Source: Agrobacterium genomosp. 13 str. CFBP 6927
Lineage (GTDB): Bacteria; Pseudomonadota; Alphaproteobacteria; Rhizobiales; Rhizobiaceae
Length of the DNA: 64,000 nucleotides
NCBI GenBank assembly: GCA_900012615.1
Contig: LT009757.1
Span: forward strand, 318,044-382,043
Reading direction: 5' to 3'
Shown here: in pieces, positions 24,399 through 33,377 of the stretch
Numbering within the stretch: position 1 is the first letter of the stretch
Layout of the letters: each line of letters begins with the position of its first letter
Position numbers and translations under genes: made by a program
Notes under the pieces: generated by a model
What the model saw: only the letters and a program-made list of their open reading frames with translations
Databases searched by the model: none
What the model was told of the DNA's origin: nothing

Positions 24399-25475
24399 AT
24401 GGCTTCGGTCAGCCTGCGCAAGCTGGACAAGAGTTACGGTGCCCTGCGCATCGTCAAGGGCATAGACCTTGAAATCAACGACGGCGAATTCGTGGTGTTC
24501 GTCGGCCCTTCCGGCTGCGGCAAATCCACGACGCTGCGCATGGTCGCCGGGCTTGAAAGCATTACCGGCGGCGAAGTGTGGATCGGTGACCGCGTCGTCA
24601 ACCGGCTGCCGCCGCGTGAGCGTGACATCGCCATGGTGTTTCAGGACTATGCGCTTTATCCGCACAAAACCGTGCGTGAAAACATGGGTTTCAGCCTGAA
24701 GGTGCGTGGCGTGAGCGCCTCGCAGGCCAATGCCAGCATCGATGAGGCGGCAAAGATGCTCGGCATCGAGCATCTGCTCGACCGACGGCCCGGCCAGCTT
24801 TCCGGCGGCCAGCGCCAGCGTGTGGCCATGGGCCGCGCCATCGTGCGCCGCCCGCAGGTGTTCCTGTTCGACGAGCCGCTTTCCAACCTCGACGCCAAAC
24901 TCCGCGGACAGGTGCGCACGGAAATCAAGCGGCTGCACCAGCAGCTCGGCACGACCATCATCTACGTTACCCATGACCAGGTGGAGGCCATGACACTGGC
25001 CGACCGCATCGTCATCCTGCGTGGCGGCGATATCGAGCAGGTCGGCACGCCGGACGAGGTCTATAACCGTCCGGAAAGCGTCTTTGTCGGCGGCTTCGTC
25101 GGTGCACCCGCCATGAATTTCGCCCGCGCAAAGGTAAACGGCGACCGGCTGACATTTTCCGATGGCAATTCCCTGCCGATGGCGGCCATCCGGCCAGCCC
25201 GCGAAACGGGCCTCGAAGGGCGCGACGTCATTGTCGGCATTCGCCCGGAACATTTCGGCCCCGCCGAGGGCTTCGATACGCAGCTTGCGGTCAAGGTGCA
25301 GGTGGTGGAACCGCTCGGCTCGGATACGCTCGTCCATTTCAGCCTCGGCGATGCGGCGTTGACTGCGAGAATGCCGCCGCAACTGCGGCCGGCGCCGAAC
25401 GAGGAGCTGAAGATCGGTCTCGATCCGTCCAAGGTCCATCTTTTCGACGCCGCGACGGAGCGCTCTATCCACTGA
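24399..25475 (+). CDS. smoE: SmoE, ABC transporter ATP-binding protein (MalK/UgpC type)
   Basis: 358 residues from ATG 24399 (GAGGAGGAAAA upstream). Walker A is GPSGCGKST, the Q-loop is MVFQDYALYPH, the ABC signature LSGGQRQR, Walker B VFLFDEPLSNLD, the H-loop THDQ. A C-terminal TOBE region (about 240-358) follows, with the VGIRPEHFGPAE motif. It energises import through SmoG/SmoH. An upstream in-frame extension to 24333 has no ribosome-binding site. It heads the plus-strand smoEFGHI operon. By the known pathway the transporter takes up sulfoquinovosyl glycerol. Confidence 0.93.
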   Translation: MASVSLRKLDKSYGALRIVKGIDLEINDGEFVVFVGPSGCGKSTTLRMVAGLESITGGEVWIGDRVVNRLPPRERDIAMVFQDYALYPHKTVRENMGFSLKVRGVSASQANASIDEAAKMLGIEHLLDRRPGQLSGGQRQRVAMGRAIVRRPQVFLFDEPLSNLDAKLRGQVRTEIKRLHQQLGTTIIYVTHDQVEAMTLADRIVILRGGDIEQVGTPDEVYNRPESVFVGGFVGAPAMNFARAKVNGDRLTFSDGNSLPMAAIRPARETGLEGRDVIVGIRPEHFGPAEGFDTQLAVKVQVVEPLGSDTLVHFSLGDAALTARMPPQLRPAPNEELKIGLDPSKVHLFDAATERSIH

Positions 25476-25515
25476 TTGCCGGGCGAAGAAACGCTGCGGC
25501 CAACAGGTTTAATAA

Positions 25516-26778
<1,263 letters not shown>

Positions 26779-26786
26779 GTTTCCAG

Positions 26787-26821
26787 GCCGGAAAGCGACA
26801 TGGTTTCATGCCCTTTCCGGC
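26787..26821 (+). other. Hairpin between smoF and smoG
   Basis: GCCGGAAAG (26787-26795) / CTTTCCGGC (26813-26821), 9-bp perfect stem with an inner CATG/CATG pair. There is no T-run. It probably stabilises the smoEF mRNA 3' end or partially terminates transcription. Confidence 0.5.
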
Positions 26822-26904
26822 TGCTTCGACGGACAGGAATAAACGCGCCCGAACGGCGCGACAGACGGACCGGATAAGAACCGGCCCGATCGGGAGACGA
26901 TGAC

Positions 26905-27864
26905 GTGAATCCAGTTGCGGGAGTGGCAGACGTGACAATGCCGGAAAGAACCATGGTTCGGGTGGACGAAAAGCAGCTACCGCGCTGGACGCGGTGGCTC
27001 GATCTCGGCGACCGGTCGCTTGCCGTGCTTCTGCTGGCGCCTGCCGCCATTCTTCTGTCGCTCATCATCGTCTATCCGGTGGCGCGGCTCGTTTATACCT
27101 CGTTTTTTAGCCTGTCGCTGACCTCTGGCCTGCCGGCGGAATTCATCGGGTTTGAAAACTACACGGCGATGTTCGATGACCCGATCTTCTGGGAAACGAC
27201 CTGGAACACGGTTCTGATAACGCTGATTACCGTGCCTGGCGCGCTGTTCATGGGTCTCGGCCTCGCGCTGCTCGCCAACATGCCCTTTTCCATGCAATGG
27301 CCGATGCGCCTGTCGCTGCTCATCCCCTGGGCGCTGCCGCTCTCCTTTGCCGGCCTGATCTTTGCGTGGTTCTTCCATTACGAGTATGGCGTGGTCAACG
27401 ATGTGCTGAACCGGCTGGGCTTTGAAGGCGTCATCTGGTTCAACTCTCCCAACTGGGCGTTTGCGGCCATCTGCCTGACGATCATCTGGAAGACATCCTC
27501 CTTCATGGCGCTGATGATCCTTGCCGGCCTGCAGACCATTCCCCGCTCGCTCTACGAGGCGGCGGATGTGGATGGCGCCGGTAAAATCCGGCAGTTCTTC
27601 GAAATCACCCTGCCGCTTCTCAAGCCCTCGATCGTCGTCGCGCTCATCTTCCGCACGATCACGGCACTGCAGACCTTTGATATTCCTTACATGATGACCG
27701 GCGGCGGCCCCGGCACATCCACCACGACGCTTGCCATGTATATCCACCAGAACACCGTTTCCTTCCTCGATCTCGGTTACGGTTCGGCGCTCGCTGTCAT
27801 GATGTTTGCGCTCTCCATGTGCGTTACCGCCGTTTATCTCCGCATCATCAGAACGAAGGACTGA
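26905..27864 (+). CDS. smoG: SmoG, ABC transporter permease (MalF/UgpA type)
   Basis: 319 residues from GTG 26905 (GGGAGA 6 nt upstream); an ATG at 26938 would remove 11 residues and is an alternative. Six membrane segments are seen, beginning SLAVLLLAPAAILLSLIIVYPVARL. The EAA loop that docks on SmoE is LYEAADVDGAGKIRQFFEITLPLLKP. The GGGPGTSTTTLAMYIHQN segment is typical of MalF-type permeases. It forms the heterodimeric channel with SmoH, whose gene begins 4 bp after this stop. Confidence 0.92.
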   Translation: MNPVAGVADVTMPERTMVRVDEKQLPRWTRWLDLGDRSLAVLLLAPAAILLSLIIVYPVARLVYTSFFSLSLTSGLPAEFIGFENYTAMFDDPIFWETTWNTVLITLITVPGALFMGLGLALLANMPFSMQWPMRLSLLIPWALPLSFAGLIFAWFFHYEYGVVNDVLNRLGFEGVIWFNSPNWAFAAICLTIIWKTSSFMALMILAGLQTIPRSLYEAADVDGAGKIRQFFEITLPLLKPSIVVALIFRTITALQTFDIPYMMTGGGPGTSTTTLAMYIHQNTVSFLDLGYGSALAVMMFALSMCVTAVYLRIIRTKD

Positions 27865-27868
27865 TCCC

Positions 27869-28723
27869 ATGAGCACCGTTGCAAATTCCGGTCTGTCCTC
27901 GTTCTTTTCCGGCAAACCGCTGCGCTTCATCGCGGCCTCCATCCTTCTGGTCAACGGCCTGTTTCCGGCAATCTGGATCCTCTTTACCTCGCTGAAGACC
28001 GAAGCGGAACTGACGGCGAAGCCGATCACCTGGTTTCCGCACGCGCCGACGCTGGCCAATTACATGCAGGCCTTTTCCGACCAGCCGCTGCACCTCTTCC
28101 TGTTCAACAGCTTCATGGTGGCGCTGCTTTCCACCGCGCTCACCATCCTGATTTCGGTGCTGGCGGCTTACGCGCTGGCGCGGCTGAACCTGAAGTACCG
28201 GGCGCTGATCCTCTCGCTGATCATCGCCGTCTCCACCTTCCCGCTGGTGACGCTTCTGGTGCCGCTGTTCGAAATCATGCGGGCGCTGAACCTGCTCAAC
28301 AGCTGGACGGCGCTTATCCTGCCTTACACTGTGCTTTCGCTACCGGTCTGCACCTTGATGCTGGTCTCCTTCTTCGAAAGCATCCCGCGCGATCTCGAAA
28401 ACGCCGCCATGATCGATGGCTGCACCCGCATCGGCGCGCTGTTCAAGGTGGTCGTGCCGCTCTGCGCGCCGGGCGTTTTCACCGCCGGTATTCTCGCCTT
28501 CGTGAATGCCTGGGATGAATTCCTGCTGGCGCTTTCCTTCAATTCCAATCCGGCCCTTCGCACCCTGCCCGTCGGCATCCAGTTGTATCAGGGCGAGTTC
28601 GCCTTTCCCTGGCCGGTCATTTCGGCGGCACTGGTGGTTGGTATCGTGCCGGTCGCGATCCTGATCGTCATCTTTCAGGAACGGGTTGTCTCCGGCCTCA
28701 CCGCCGGCGGTCTCAAGGGCTAA
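27869..28723 (+). CDS. smoH: SmoH, ABC transporter permease (MalG/UgpE type)
   Basis: 284 residues from ATG 27869; an in-frame extension to 27806 overlaps smoG and is rejected. Typical MalG-like features are the N-terminal LVNGLFPAIWILFTSLKTEAEL, the membrane stretch LFLFNSFMVALLSTALTILISVLAAYALARL, the EAA loop ENAAMIDGCTRIGALFKVVVPLCAPG, and the C-terminal FQERVVSGLTAGGLKG. It partners SmoG in the sulfoquinovosyl glycerol importer. smoI starts 12 bp downstream. Confidence 0.92.
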   Translation: MSTVANSGLSSFFSGKPLRFIAASILLVNGLFPAIWILFTSLKTEAELTAKPITWFPHAPTLANYMQAFSDQPLHLFLFNSFMVALLSTALTILISVLAAYALARLNLKYRALILSLIIAVSTFPLVTLLVPLFEIMRALNLLNSWTALILPYTVLSLPVCTLMLVSFFESIPRDLENAAMIDGCTRIGALFKVVVPLCAPGVFTAGILAFVNAWDEFLLALSFNSNPALRTLPVGIQLYQGEFAFPWPVISAALVVGIVPVAILIVIFQERVVSGLTAGGLKG

Positions 28724-28735
28724 ACAGGTACAGTC

Positions 28736-30727
28736 ATGCATTTCGAAAAGACCAGAGACGGCTTCACGCTCGCCATCGGCGGCCGCACCATCCTTTCCCA
28801 TTCCCCAGAAAACCCGGCCTTCTTCGCCGGTTTCGGCAAGGAGCGGATGGACATGTATCGCGGCAATTTCGATATCGAAGACTATGTCATCGAGCGAACT
28901 GCCCTGCGCCATGCCGAGTTGAATGGCAGCAGCGTTACGCTGTCTTCCCGACCCGGACAGGCCCCGCGCCTTCGCCTGACGCTTGACGGCAATGCGATCC
29001 GGCTCACCGCGCTGGATGAGACCATCAACCGCCTCTGGCTGCGCGTTGTCGCGGAAACGGATGAGCACGTCTGGGGCGGCGGCGAGCAGATGTCCTATTT
29101 CGACATGCGCGGCCGGCATTTCCCGCTCTGGACCTCCGAGCCGGGGGTCGGTCGCGACAAGACCACCGAGATCACCTTCAAATCCGATGTCGGCGGCAAG
29201 GCAGGCGGTGATTATTACAACACCAACTATCCGCAGCCGACCTATCTATCGTCGCGCAGATATGCGCTGCATGTGGAAACGACCGCCTATTCCGTCTTCG
29301 ATTTCCGCAACGGCGATTTCCACGAAATCGAGACATGGGCGATCCCCGAAAGGATCGAGTTTTTCACCGGCAACGCTTTTACCGACATCGTTTCCGCCCT
29401 CTCCCTGCGCTTCGGGCGTCAGCCGGAACTGCCGGATTGGATCTATAATGGCGCGATCATCGGATTAAAGGACGGCGTCAACTCCTTTGCCCGGCTGGAG
29501 AAAATTCGCGCAGCCGGCACGAAGGTTTCCGGCCTGTGGTGCGAAGACTGGGTCGGCCTTCGCCAGACATCCTTCGGCGCACGCCTGTTCTGGGACTGGC
29601 AGGCCAATGAAACGCGCTATCCGCATCTGCGCCAAAAGATCGCCGAACTTGCCGATCAGGGCATTCGCTTTCTGGGTTACGTCAACCCCTATCTCTGCGT
29701 CGACGGCCCACTCTTTCCGGTTGCCGAAGAAGCCGGCTATTTCGCCACCGGTGCGGACGGCAAGACGGCGCTGGTGGATTTCGGCGAATTCGACTGCGGC
29801 GTGGTCGACTTCACCAATCCGGCCGCCGCCGACTGGTTTGCCGAAGAGATCATCGGCAAAAACATGCTGGATTTCGGCCTTTCCGGCTGGATGGCGGATT
29901 TCGGCGAATATCTGCCGATCGACATCAACCTCTCCAACGGTGTCGATGCCAAGCTGATGCACAATGCCTGGCCCACACTCTGGGCGGAAGTCAATGCGAA
30001 GGGTGTCGAAAGCCGGGGCAAGACGGGCGAAGCACTGTTCTTCATGCGGGCGGGCTTTACCGGTGTACAGGCCCATTGCCCACTGATCTGGGGCGGTGAC
30101 CAGTCGGTCGATTTTTCCCGCCATGATGGCCTCGTCACCGTCATCTGCGGTGCACTCTCCTCCGGCCTCATGGGCAATGCCTATCACCATTCCGATATTG
30201 GCGGTTACACCAGCCTGTTCGGCAATGTGAGAACCGCGGAACTCATCATGCGCTGGGCAGAAATGGCGGCCTTCACCCCCGTCATGCGCACGCATGAGGG
30301 CAACCGCCCGCGCGACAATCTCCAGATCGATCAGGATGAGGCGGTTCTTGCCCATTTCGCCCGCATGACGAGGATCTATACAGCACTTGCTCCCTATCTG
30401 AAATCGCTCTCCACCGAGGCGGCCAGGACCGGTCTGCCGGTGCAGCGGCCTCTCTTCCTGCATTTCGAGGATGACCGGCAGACCTACGCCATTCAGGACA
30501 GCTATCTCTATGGAGCGGACCTGCTCGTCGCACCGATCTGGAAAGCAGAGGAAACGCAACGCACGCTCCACCTTCCAGGCGATGTGGAATGGGTTCACCT
30601 GTGGAGCGGCGCCGTTCATTCTGGCGGGCGCGAGATTACCGTGGAAGCACCGCTTGGCCAGCCGGCAGTCTTTTACCGCGCCGATAGCAGCCATCGTCAG
30701 CTATTTGAACAGCTTCGCGCCATCTGA
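28736..30727 (+). CDS. smoI: SmoI, sulfoquinovosidase (glycoside hydrolase family 31)
   Basis: 663-residue retaining alpha-glycosidase that releases sulfoquinovose from its glycosides. Computed positions: nucleophile D388 in WMADFGEYLP, acid/base D455 in IWGGDQSVDF, and the sulfonate-recognition pair R283 and W286 in TSFGARLFWDW. R283, W286 and D455 agree exactly with the residue numbers I remember for the characterised A. tumefaciens enzyme, which is strong support for both identity and start codon. There is no signal peptide, so it is cytoplasmic and acts after uptake. It is the last gene of smoEFGHI; no clear terminator follows. Confidence 0.95.
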   Translation: MHFEKTRDGFTLAIGGRTILSHSPENPAFFAGFGKERMDMYRGNFDIEDYVIERTALRHAELNGSSVTLSSRPGQAPRLRLTLDGNAIRLTALDETINRLWLRVVAETDEHVWGGGEQMSYFDMRGRHFPLWTSEPGVGRDKTTEITFKSDVGGKAGGDYYNTNYPQPTYLSSRRYALHVETTAYSVFDFRNGDFHEIETWAIPERIEFFTGNAFTDIVSALSLRFGRQPELPDWIYNGAIIGLKDGVNSFARLEKIRAAGTKVSGLWCEDWVGLRQTSFGARLFWDWQANETRYPHLRQKIAELADQGIRFLGYVNPYLCVDGPLFPVAEEAGYFATGADGKTALVDFGEFDCGVVDFTNPAAADWFAEEIIGKNMLDFGLSGWMADFGEYLPIDINLSNGVDAKLMHNAWPTLWAEVNAKGVESRGKTGEALFFMRAGFTGVQAHCPLIWGGDQSVDFSRHDGLVTVICGALSSGLMGNAYHHSDIGGYTSLFGNVRTAELIMRWAEMAAFTPVMRTHEGNRPRDNLQIDQDEAVLAHFARMTRIYTALAPYLKSLSTEAARTGLPVQRPLFLHFEDDRQTYAIQDSYLYGADLLVAPIWKAEETQRTLHLPGDVEWVHLWSGAVHSGGREITVEAPLGQPAVFYRADSSHRQLFEQLRAI

Positions 30728-30984
30728 GTCGTTGACAACCAGCTATGAATTCATTGAGTCTTGAGCGTTGTTATGTGTGACGCGGCTCAATCTGGATTGC
30801 AAAATGATTGATGCGCATAAAGAGGCATGCAGACCCTGATCGGGCAGCGTTAAAATTATCCGGCTGCGCCGCCATTTCTTTCCCCCACTATTAAGCAAAT
30901 CATCGAATTGATCACAATCCCAGATTGACGGAATCGAAGTGTTCAGCAACTCTACTTTGATTATAGCTCGGCAGGGGGGAATAG

Positions 30985-32037
30985 ATGAGCACGATAGAAG
31001 AGAGCTTGCGCGCAATCGCTGAGCGCGTGAAATCACATTCCAGCACCATGGCAACCGAGGAGGCTGTCAAAACGGCGGTCGTCCTCCCATTCCTGCGTTC
31101 ACTCGGCTACGACGTGTTCGATCCTTCCGAAGTCGTTCCGGAGTTCACTGCCGACGCTGTTGGCAAAAAAGGAGAAAAGGTCGATTACGCGATCAAGATA
31201 GAAAACGAAGTTCGTATCCTGATAGAGTGTAAGCCAATTTCAGTGGCTTTGGATAAGAAGCATCTCGATCAGCTTTATCGCTACTTCAGCGTAACGAACG
31301 CAAAGTTTGCCATCCTGACCAATGGTCGAACTTTCAACTTCTATACCGATCTCGAGGCACCCAACAAACTGGATGCGCGTCCGTTTTTTGTGTTCGATGT
31401 GACGGATTTCAATTCCGGCATCGTAAATGAATTGCGTAAGTTCGAGAAATCGTCATTCGACGTGGAGGCAATTCTCGCCACAGCTGAGCGCCTTAAATAC
31501 ACGTCCGGCATAAAGCAGGTCATTTCGAAGCTTATCGAAGAACCGACGGAGGAATTTGTACGCATTGCCTCTACGGGCGTCTACGATGGCCGTATGACCG
31601 CGCAGGTTCGTGAAATGCTGACGGGCGTCGTTCGAACTGCTTTTCGTGAAGTTATAATGGACACAGTCAAAAGCCGTCTTTCAAGCGCCTTAGCAGACAC
31701 CGAAGAGGTGATTGAAAAGATTGACGCTCCCGTGGAAGACGAGCCCGAAATCGTCACGACAGAGGAAGAGCGGGAGGGCTACATGATCGTCAAGGCGATT
31801 GTGAGGGATACAATCAGCCCCGCGCGGGTGGTTATGCGAGACCAGAAATCATATTGCGGTGTCCTTATAGATAACAACAATCGCAAACCGCTGACGCGCC
31901 TACATTTTAACCGGTCCATCAAATACATCGGTCTCTTCGATGGTGAGACCGAGGAGAGGCTGATCATCGACAGTCTGGATCAGATTTACGAGCACTCCGA
32001 CAGGTTAAGAGCCACTGCGAAACGCTATGTCGATTGA
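30985..32037 (+). CDS. Stand-alone HsdR N-terminal-like protein (COG4748-like, PD-(D/E)XK fold)
   Basis: 350 residues, GGGGGGAA before the ATG. The N-terminal about 160 residues match type I restriction R-subunit N-terminal domains (HSDR_N_2 type): TEEAVKTAVVLPFLRSLGYDVFDPSEVVPEF, then the nuclease core VDYAIKIENEVRILIECKP (D-x-n-E-x-K), and YRYFSVTNAKFAILTNGRTFNFY. There is no helicase motor. The C-terminal part (about 255-350) is a separate conserved-looking domain. No HsdM or HsdS is adjacent. The gene has visibly lower GC and less biased codons than its neighbours and sits alone between smoI and the thi operon, so it was probably acquired. Function is unknown; nuclease activity is possible. 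Confidence 0.75.
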   Translation: MSTIEESLRAIAERVKSHSSTMATEEAVKTAVVLPFLRSLGYDVFDPSEVVPEFTADAVGKKGEKVDYAIKIENEVRILIECKPISVALDKKHLDQLYRYFSVTNAKFAILTNGRTFNFYTDLEAPNKLDARPFFVFDVTDFNSGIVNELRKFEKSSFDVEAILATAERLKYTSGIKQVISKLIEEPTEEFVRIASTGVYDGRMTAQVREMLTGVVRTAFREVIMDTVKSRLSSALADTEEVIEKIDAPVEDEPEIVTTEEEREGYMIVKAIVRDTISPARVVMRDQKSYCGVLIDNNNRKPLTRLHFNRSIKYIGLFDGETEERLIIDSLDQIYEHSDRLRATAKRYVD

Positions 32038-32100
32038 GCCCACTCCGCTTCTAACCAGGCGAAACGCCATTTGAACGTTTTGGTAACACAGGAAATTGGT

Positions 32101-32130
32101 GATCTAGATTTGAATATTCGAATCTAGATC
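32101..32130. repeat. Near-perfect 30-bp palindrome
   Basis: GATCTAGATT (32101-32110) mirrored by AATCTAGATC (32121-32130) around TGAATATTCG; 14 of 15 base pairs match. GGAAAT (32091-32096) and ATTTCC (32131-32136) extend the pairing past a 4-nt bulge. It lies 63 bp after the HsdR-N-like gene. There is no T-run directly after it, so it is either a hairpin 3' end or a protein-binding/recombination site. Confidence 0.6.
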
Positions 32131-32255
32131 ATTTCCGCGCGGCGATTTTGGTGTGTTTTAGTCTTCTCCAGATTCCCTCTGTTTAAAGTCTCTTTGAATT
32201 AACGTTGTGATGCGCGGAACCCCAAATGAAATCAGCAACTTTGGAGAAGGATTAA

Positions 32256-32306
32256 ATGCGCGCAGTTATTAGCAGCCACATTGAAAATCCTAGTATATTC
32301 GGCTGA
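32256..32306 (+). CDS. Possible 16-aa micropeptide ORF
   Basis: ATG 32256 with a very strong ribosome-binding site (GGAGAAGGA, 32243-32251) at good spacing; the product is MRAVISSHIENPSIFG. It ends 26 bp before the thi promoter -35 box. There is no homologue I can name. It is too short to judge by composition. Confidence 0.3.
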   Translation: MRAVISSHIENPSIFG

Positions 32307-32331
32307 ATTGGTGGCGTTTGTGCAGAATCGA

Positions 32332-32360
32332 TTGACATCCTCCGAAAATACGCCTTAAAA
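32332..32360 (+). promoter_or_regulatory. Putative sigma-70-type promoter of the thi operon
   Basis: -35 box TTGACA (32332-32337), 17-nt spacer, -10-like TTAAAA (32355-32360). Transcription would begin around 32367, just before the TPP aptamer. Confidence 0.5.
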
Positions 32361-32369
32361 ATCAGCCTC

Positions 32370-32455
32370 TTCCGAGGGGAGCACCGAACGGTGCTGAGAT
32401 GGCGATGAGCCGGACCCTTGAACCTGATCCGGGTCATGCCGGCGTAGGAACGGAA
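32370..32455 (+). ncRNA. TPP riboswitch (THI box)
   Basis: Conserved THI-box words are in order: GGGGAGC, CTGAGATGG, ACCCTTGAACCTGATC, and CATGCCGGCGTAGGAA. P1 is closed by TTCCG (32370-32374) and CGGAA (32451-32455). The short GGC/GCC stem inside TGGCGATGAGCCGG is an optional P3a-type insert. It binds thiamine diphosphate and should reduce expression of the downstream transporter and thiMED genes. ATGAGCCGGACC (32405-32416), within the aptamer, is an exact complement of the sequence over the next gene's start (32582-32593). Confidence 0.95.
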
Positions 32456-32530
32456 CTGTCGCGCCGAGAGGCGCTGCCCTTTCTCTTCTCCGCTTTGCCT
32501 GATCTCCGAGATTGTCACATCTGGAGACGA

Positions 32531-32581
32531 ATGATGATGCTGAAACCTTCCGCCCTTCGCACACGGTGCGTCTGCGTCTGA
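32531..32581 (+). CDS. Possible 16-aa leader peptide upstream of the thi permease
   Basis: ATG 32531 is preceded by GGAGACGA; the product is MMMLKPSALRTRCVCV, ending 10 nt before the permease ATG. The permease lacks a strong ribosome-binding site of its own (only GAGG at 32580-32583), so translation of this ORF could deliver ribosomes to it. Two further in-frame ATGs follow the first. Confidence 0.35.
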   Translation: MMMLKPSALRTRCVCV

Positions 32582-32591
32582 GGTCCGGCTC

Positions 32592-33377
32592 ATGCGTGCT
32601 ACCCATGCGCTGAACGGTGTCGGTCTTCTGCTGGTTTTCTGGCAGGCGGGTACGTGGCTGTTTTCACCGCCCCGCTATATCCTGCCATCGCCCGCCGATG
32701 TTGCCGGCGCTTTCTGGCGCCAGCCCGGCTTCCTGTTCGGACAGGCACTGGTAACGCTCGGCGAAATGGCGCTCGGGCTTACGGCGGGCATCGCCGCCGG
32801 CATTCTCGTTGCCTTCACGATTGCCGCCATCCCGCGCCTCGGCCGCCTTGTCTGGCCGATGGTTCTGGTGTTGCAGGCCTTCCCGGTCTTCGTGCTCGCC
32901 CCCATCCTCGTCCTCTGGTTCGGTTTCGGCATGGCTTCGAAAGTGGTCATGACGGCAATCATCATCTTCTTCCCCGTTGCCTCCGCTTTCACTGACGGCC
33001 TCAACCGCACCGATCGCGCCATCCTCGACGCCGCCTCGCTGACTGAGGCGAGCCACTGGCAGATCCTCACCCGGTTGCGCGTGCCGCTGGCGCTGCCATC
33101 GCTCATTTCCGGCCTGAGGGTGGCGGCGCCGCTCGCCCCGCTTGGCGCCGTCATCGGCGAATGGGTGGGCGCATCGGCCGGTCTCGGGTTTGTGATGATC
33201 CAGTCCAATGCCCGCATGCAGACCGACACCATGTTCGCCGCCATGGCCATTCTCGCCATCTTGGCGGTGCTGCTGCGGCTCATCGTCGACCGGGCGACCG
33301 CCAATCTGGCCCCCTGGGCCAAGGAAACAGAACACACCATTCCTTTCAGATCTTTACGGAGACTTTCGGCACCATGA
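32592..33377 (+). CDS. thiX: ABC transporter permease for thiamine precursor (ThiX-like)
   Basis: 261-residue SsuC/TauC-type permease with six membrane segments. The EAA loop is LDAASLTEASHWQILTRLRVPLALPSLISGLRVAAPLAPLG. It is placed directly under a TPP riboswitch and before a NMT1-type binding protein and thiMED, so the cargo is a hydroxymethyl- or aminomethyl-pyrimidine precursor by the known ThiXYZ pattern. The ATG at 32592 overlaps a sequence complementary to the aptamer. The last four bases overlap the binding-protein start (ATGA). The matching ATPase (ThiZ) is not in this operon. Confidence 0.88.
   Translation: MRATHALNGVGLLLVFWQAGTWLFSPPRYILPSPADVAGAFWRQPGFLFGQALVTLGEMALGLTAGIAAGILVAFTIAAIPRLGRLVWPMVLVLQAFPVFVLAPILVLWFGFGMASKVVMTAIIIFFPVASAFTDGLNRTDRAILDAASLTEASHWQILTRLRVPLALPSLISGLRVAAPLAPLGAVIGEWVGASAGLGFVMIQSNARMQTDTMFAAMAILAILAVLLRLIVDRATANLAPWAKETEHTIPFRSLRRLSAP

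Noticed and set aside
24255-25472. A 405-codon minus-strand frame opposite smoE
   Set aside because: It is antisense to an ABC ATPase with all nucleotide-binding motifs and has no start signal.
32399-32581. A 60-codon plus-strand frame beginning inside the THI box
   Set aside because: Its start lies in the conserved aptamer core and has no ribosome-binding site; only its last 17 codons (ATG 32531) have a plausible start signal.
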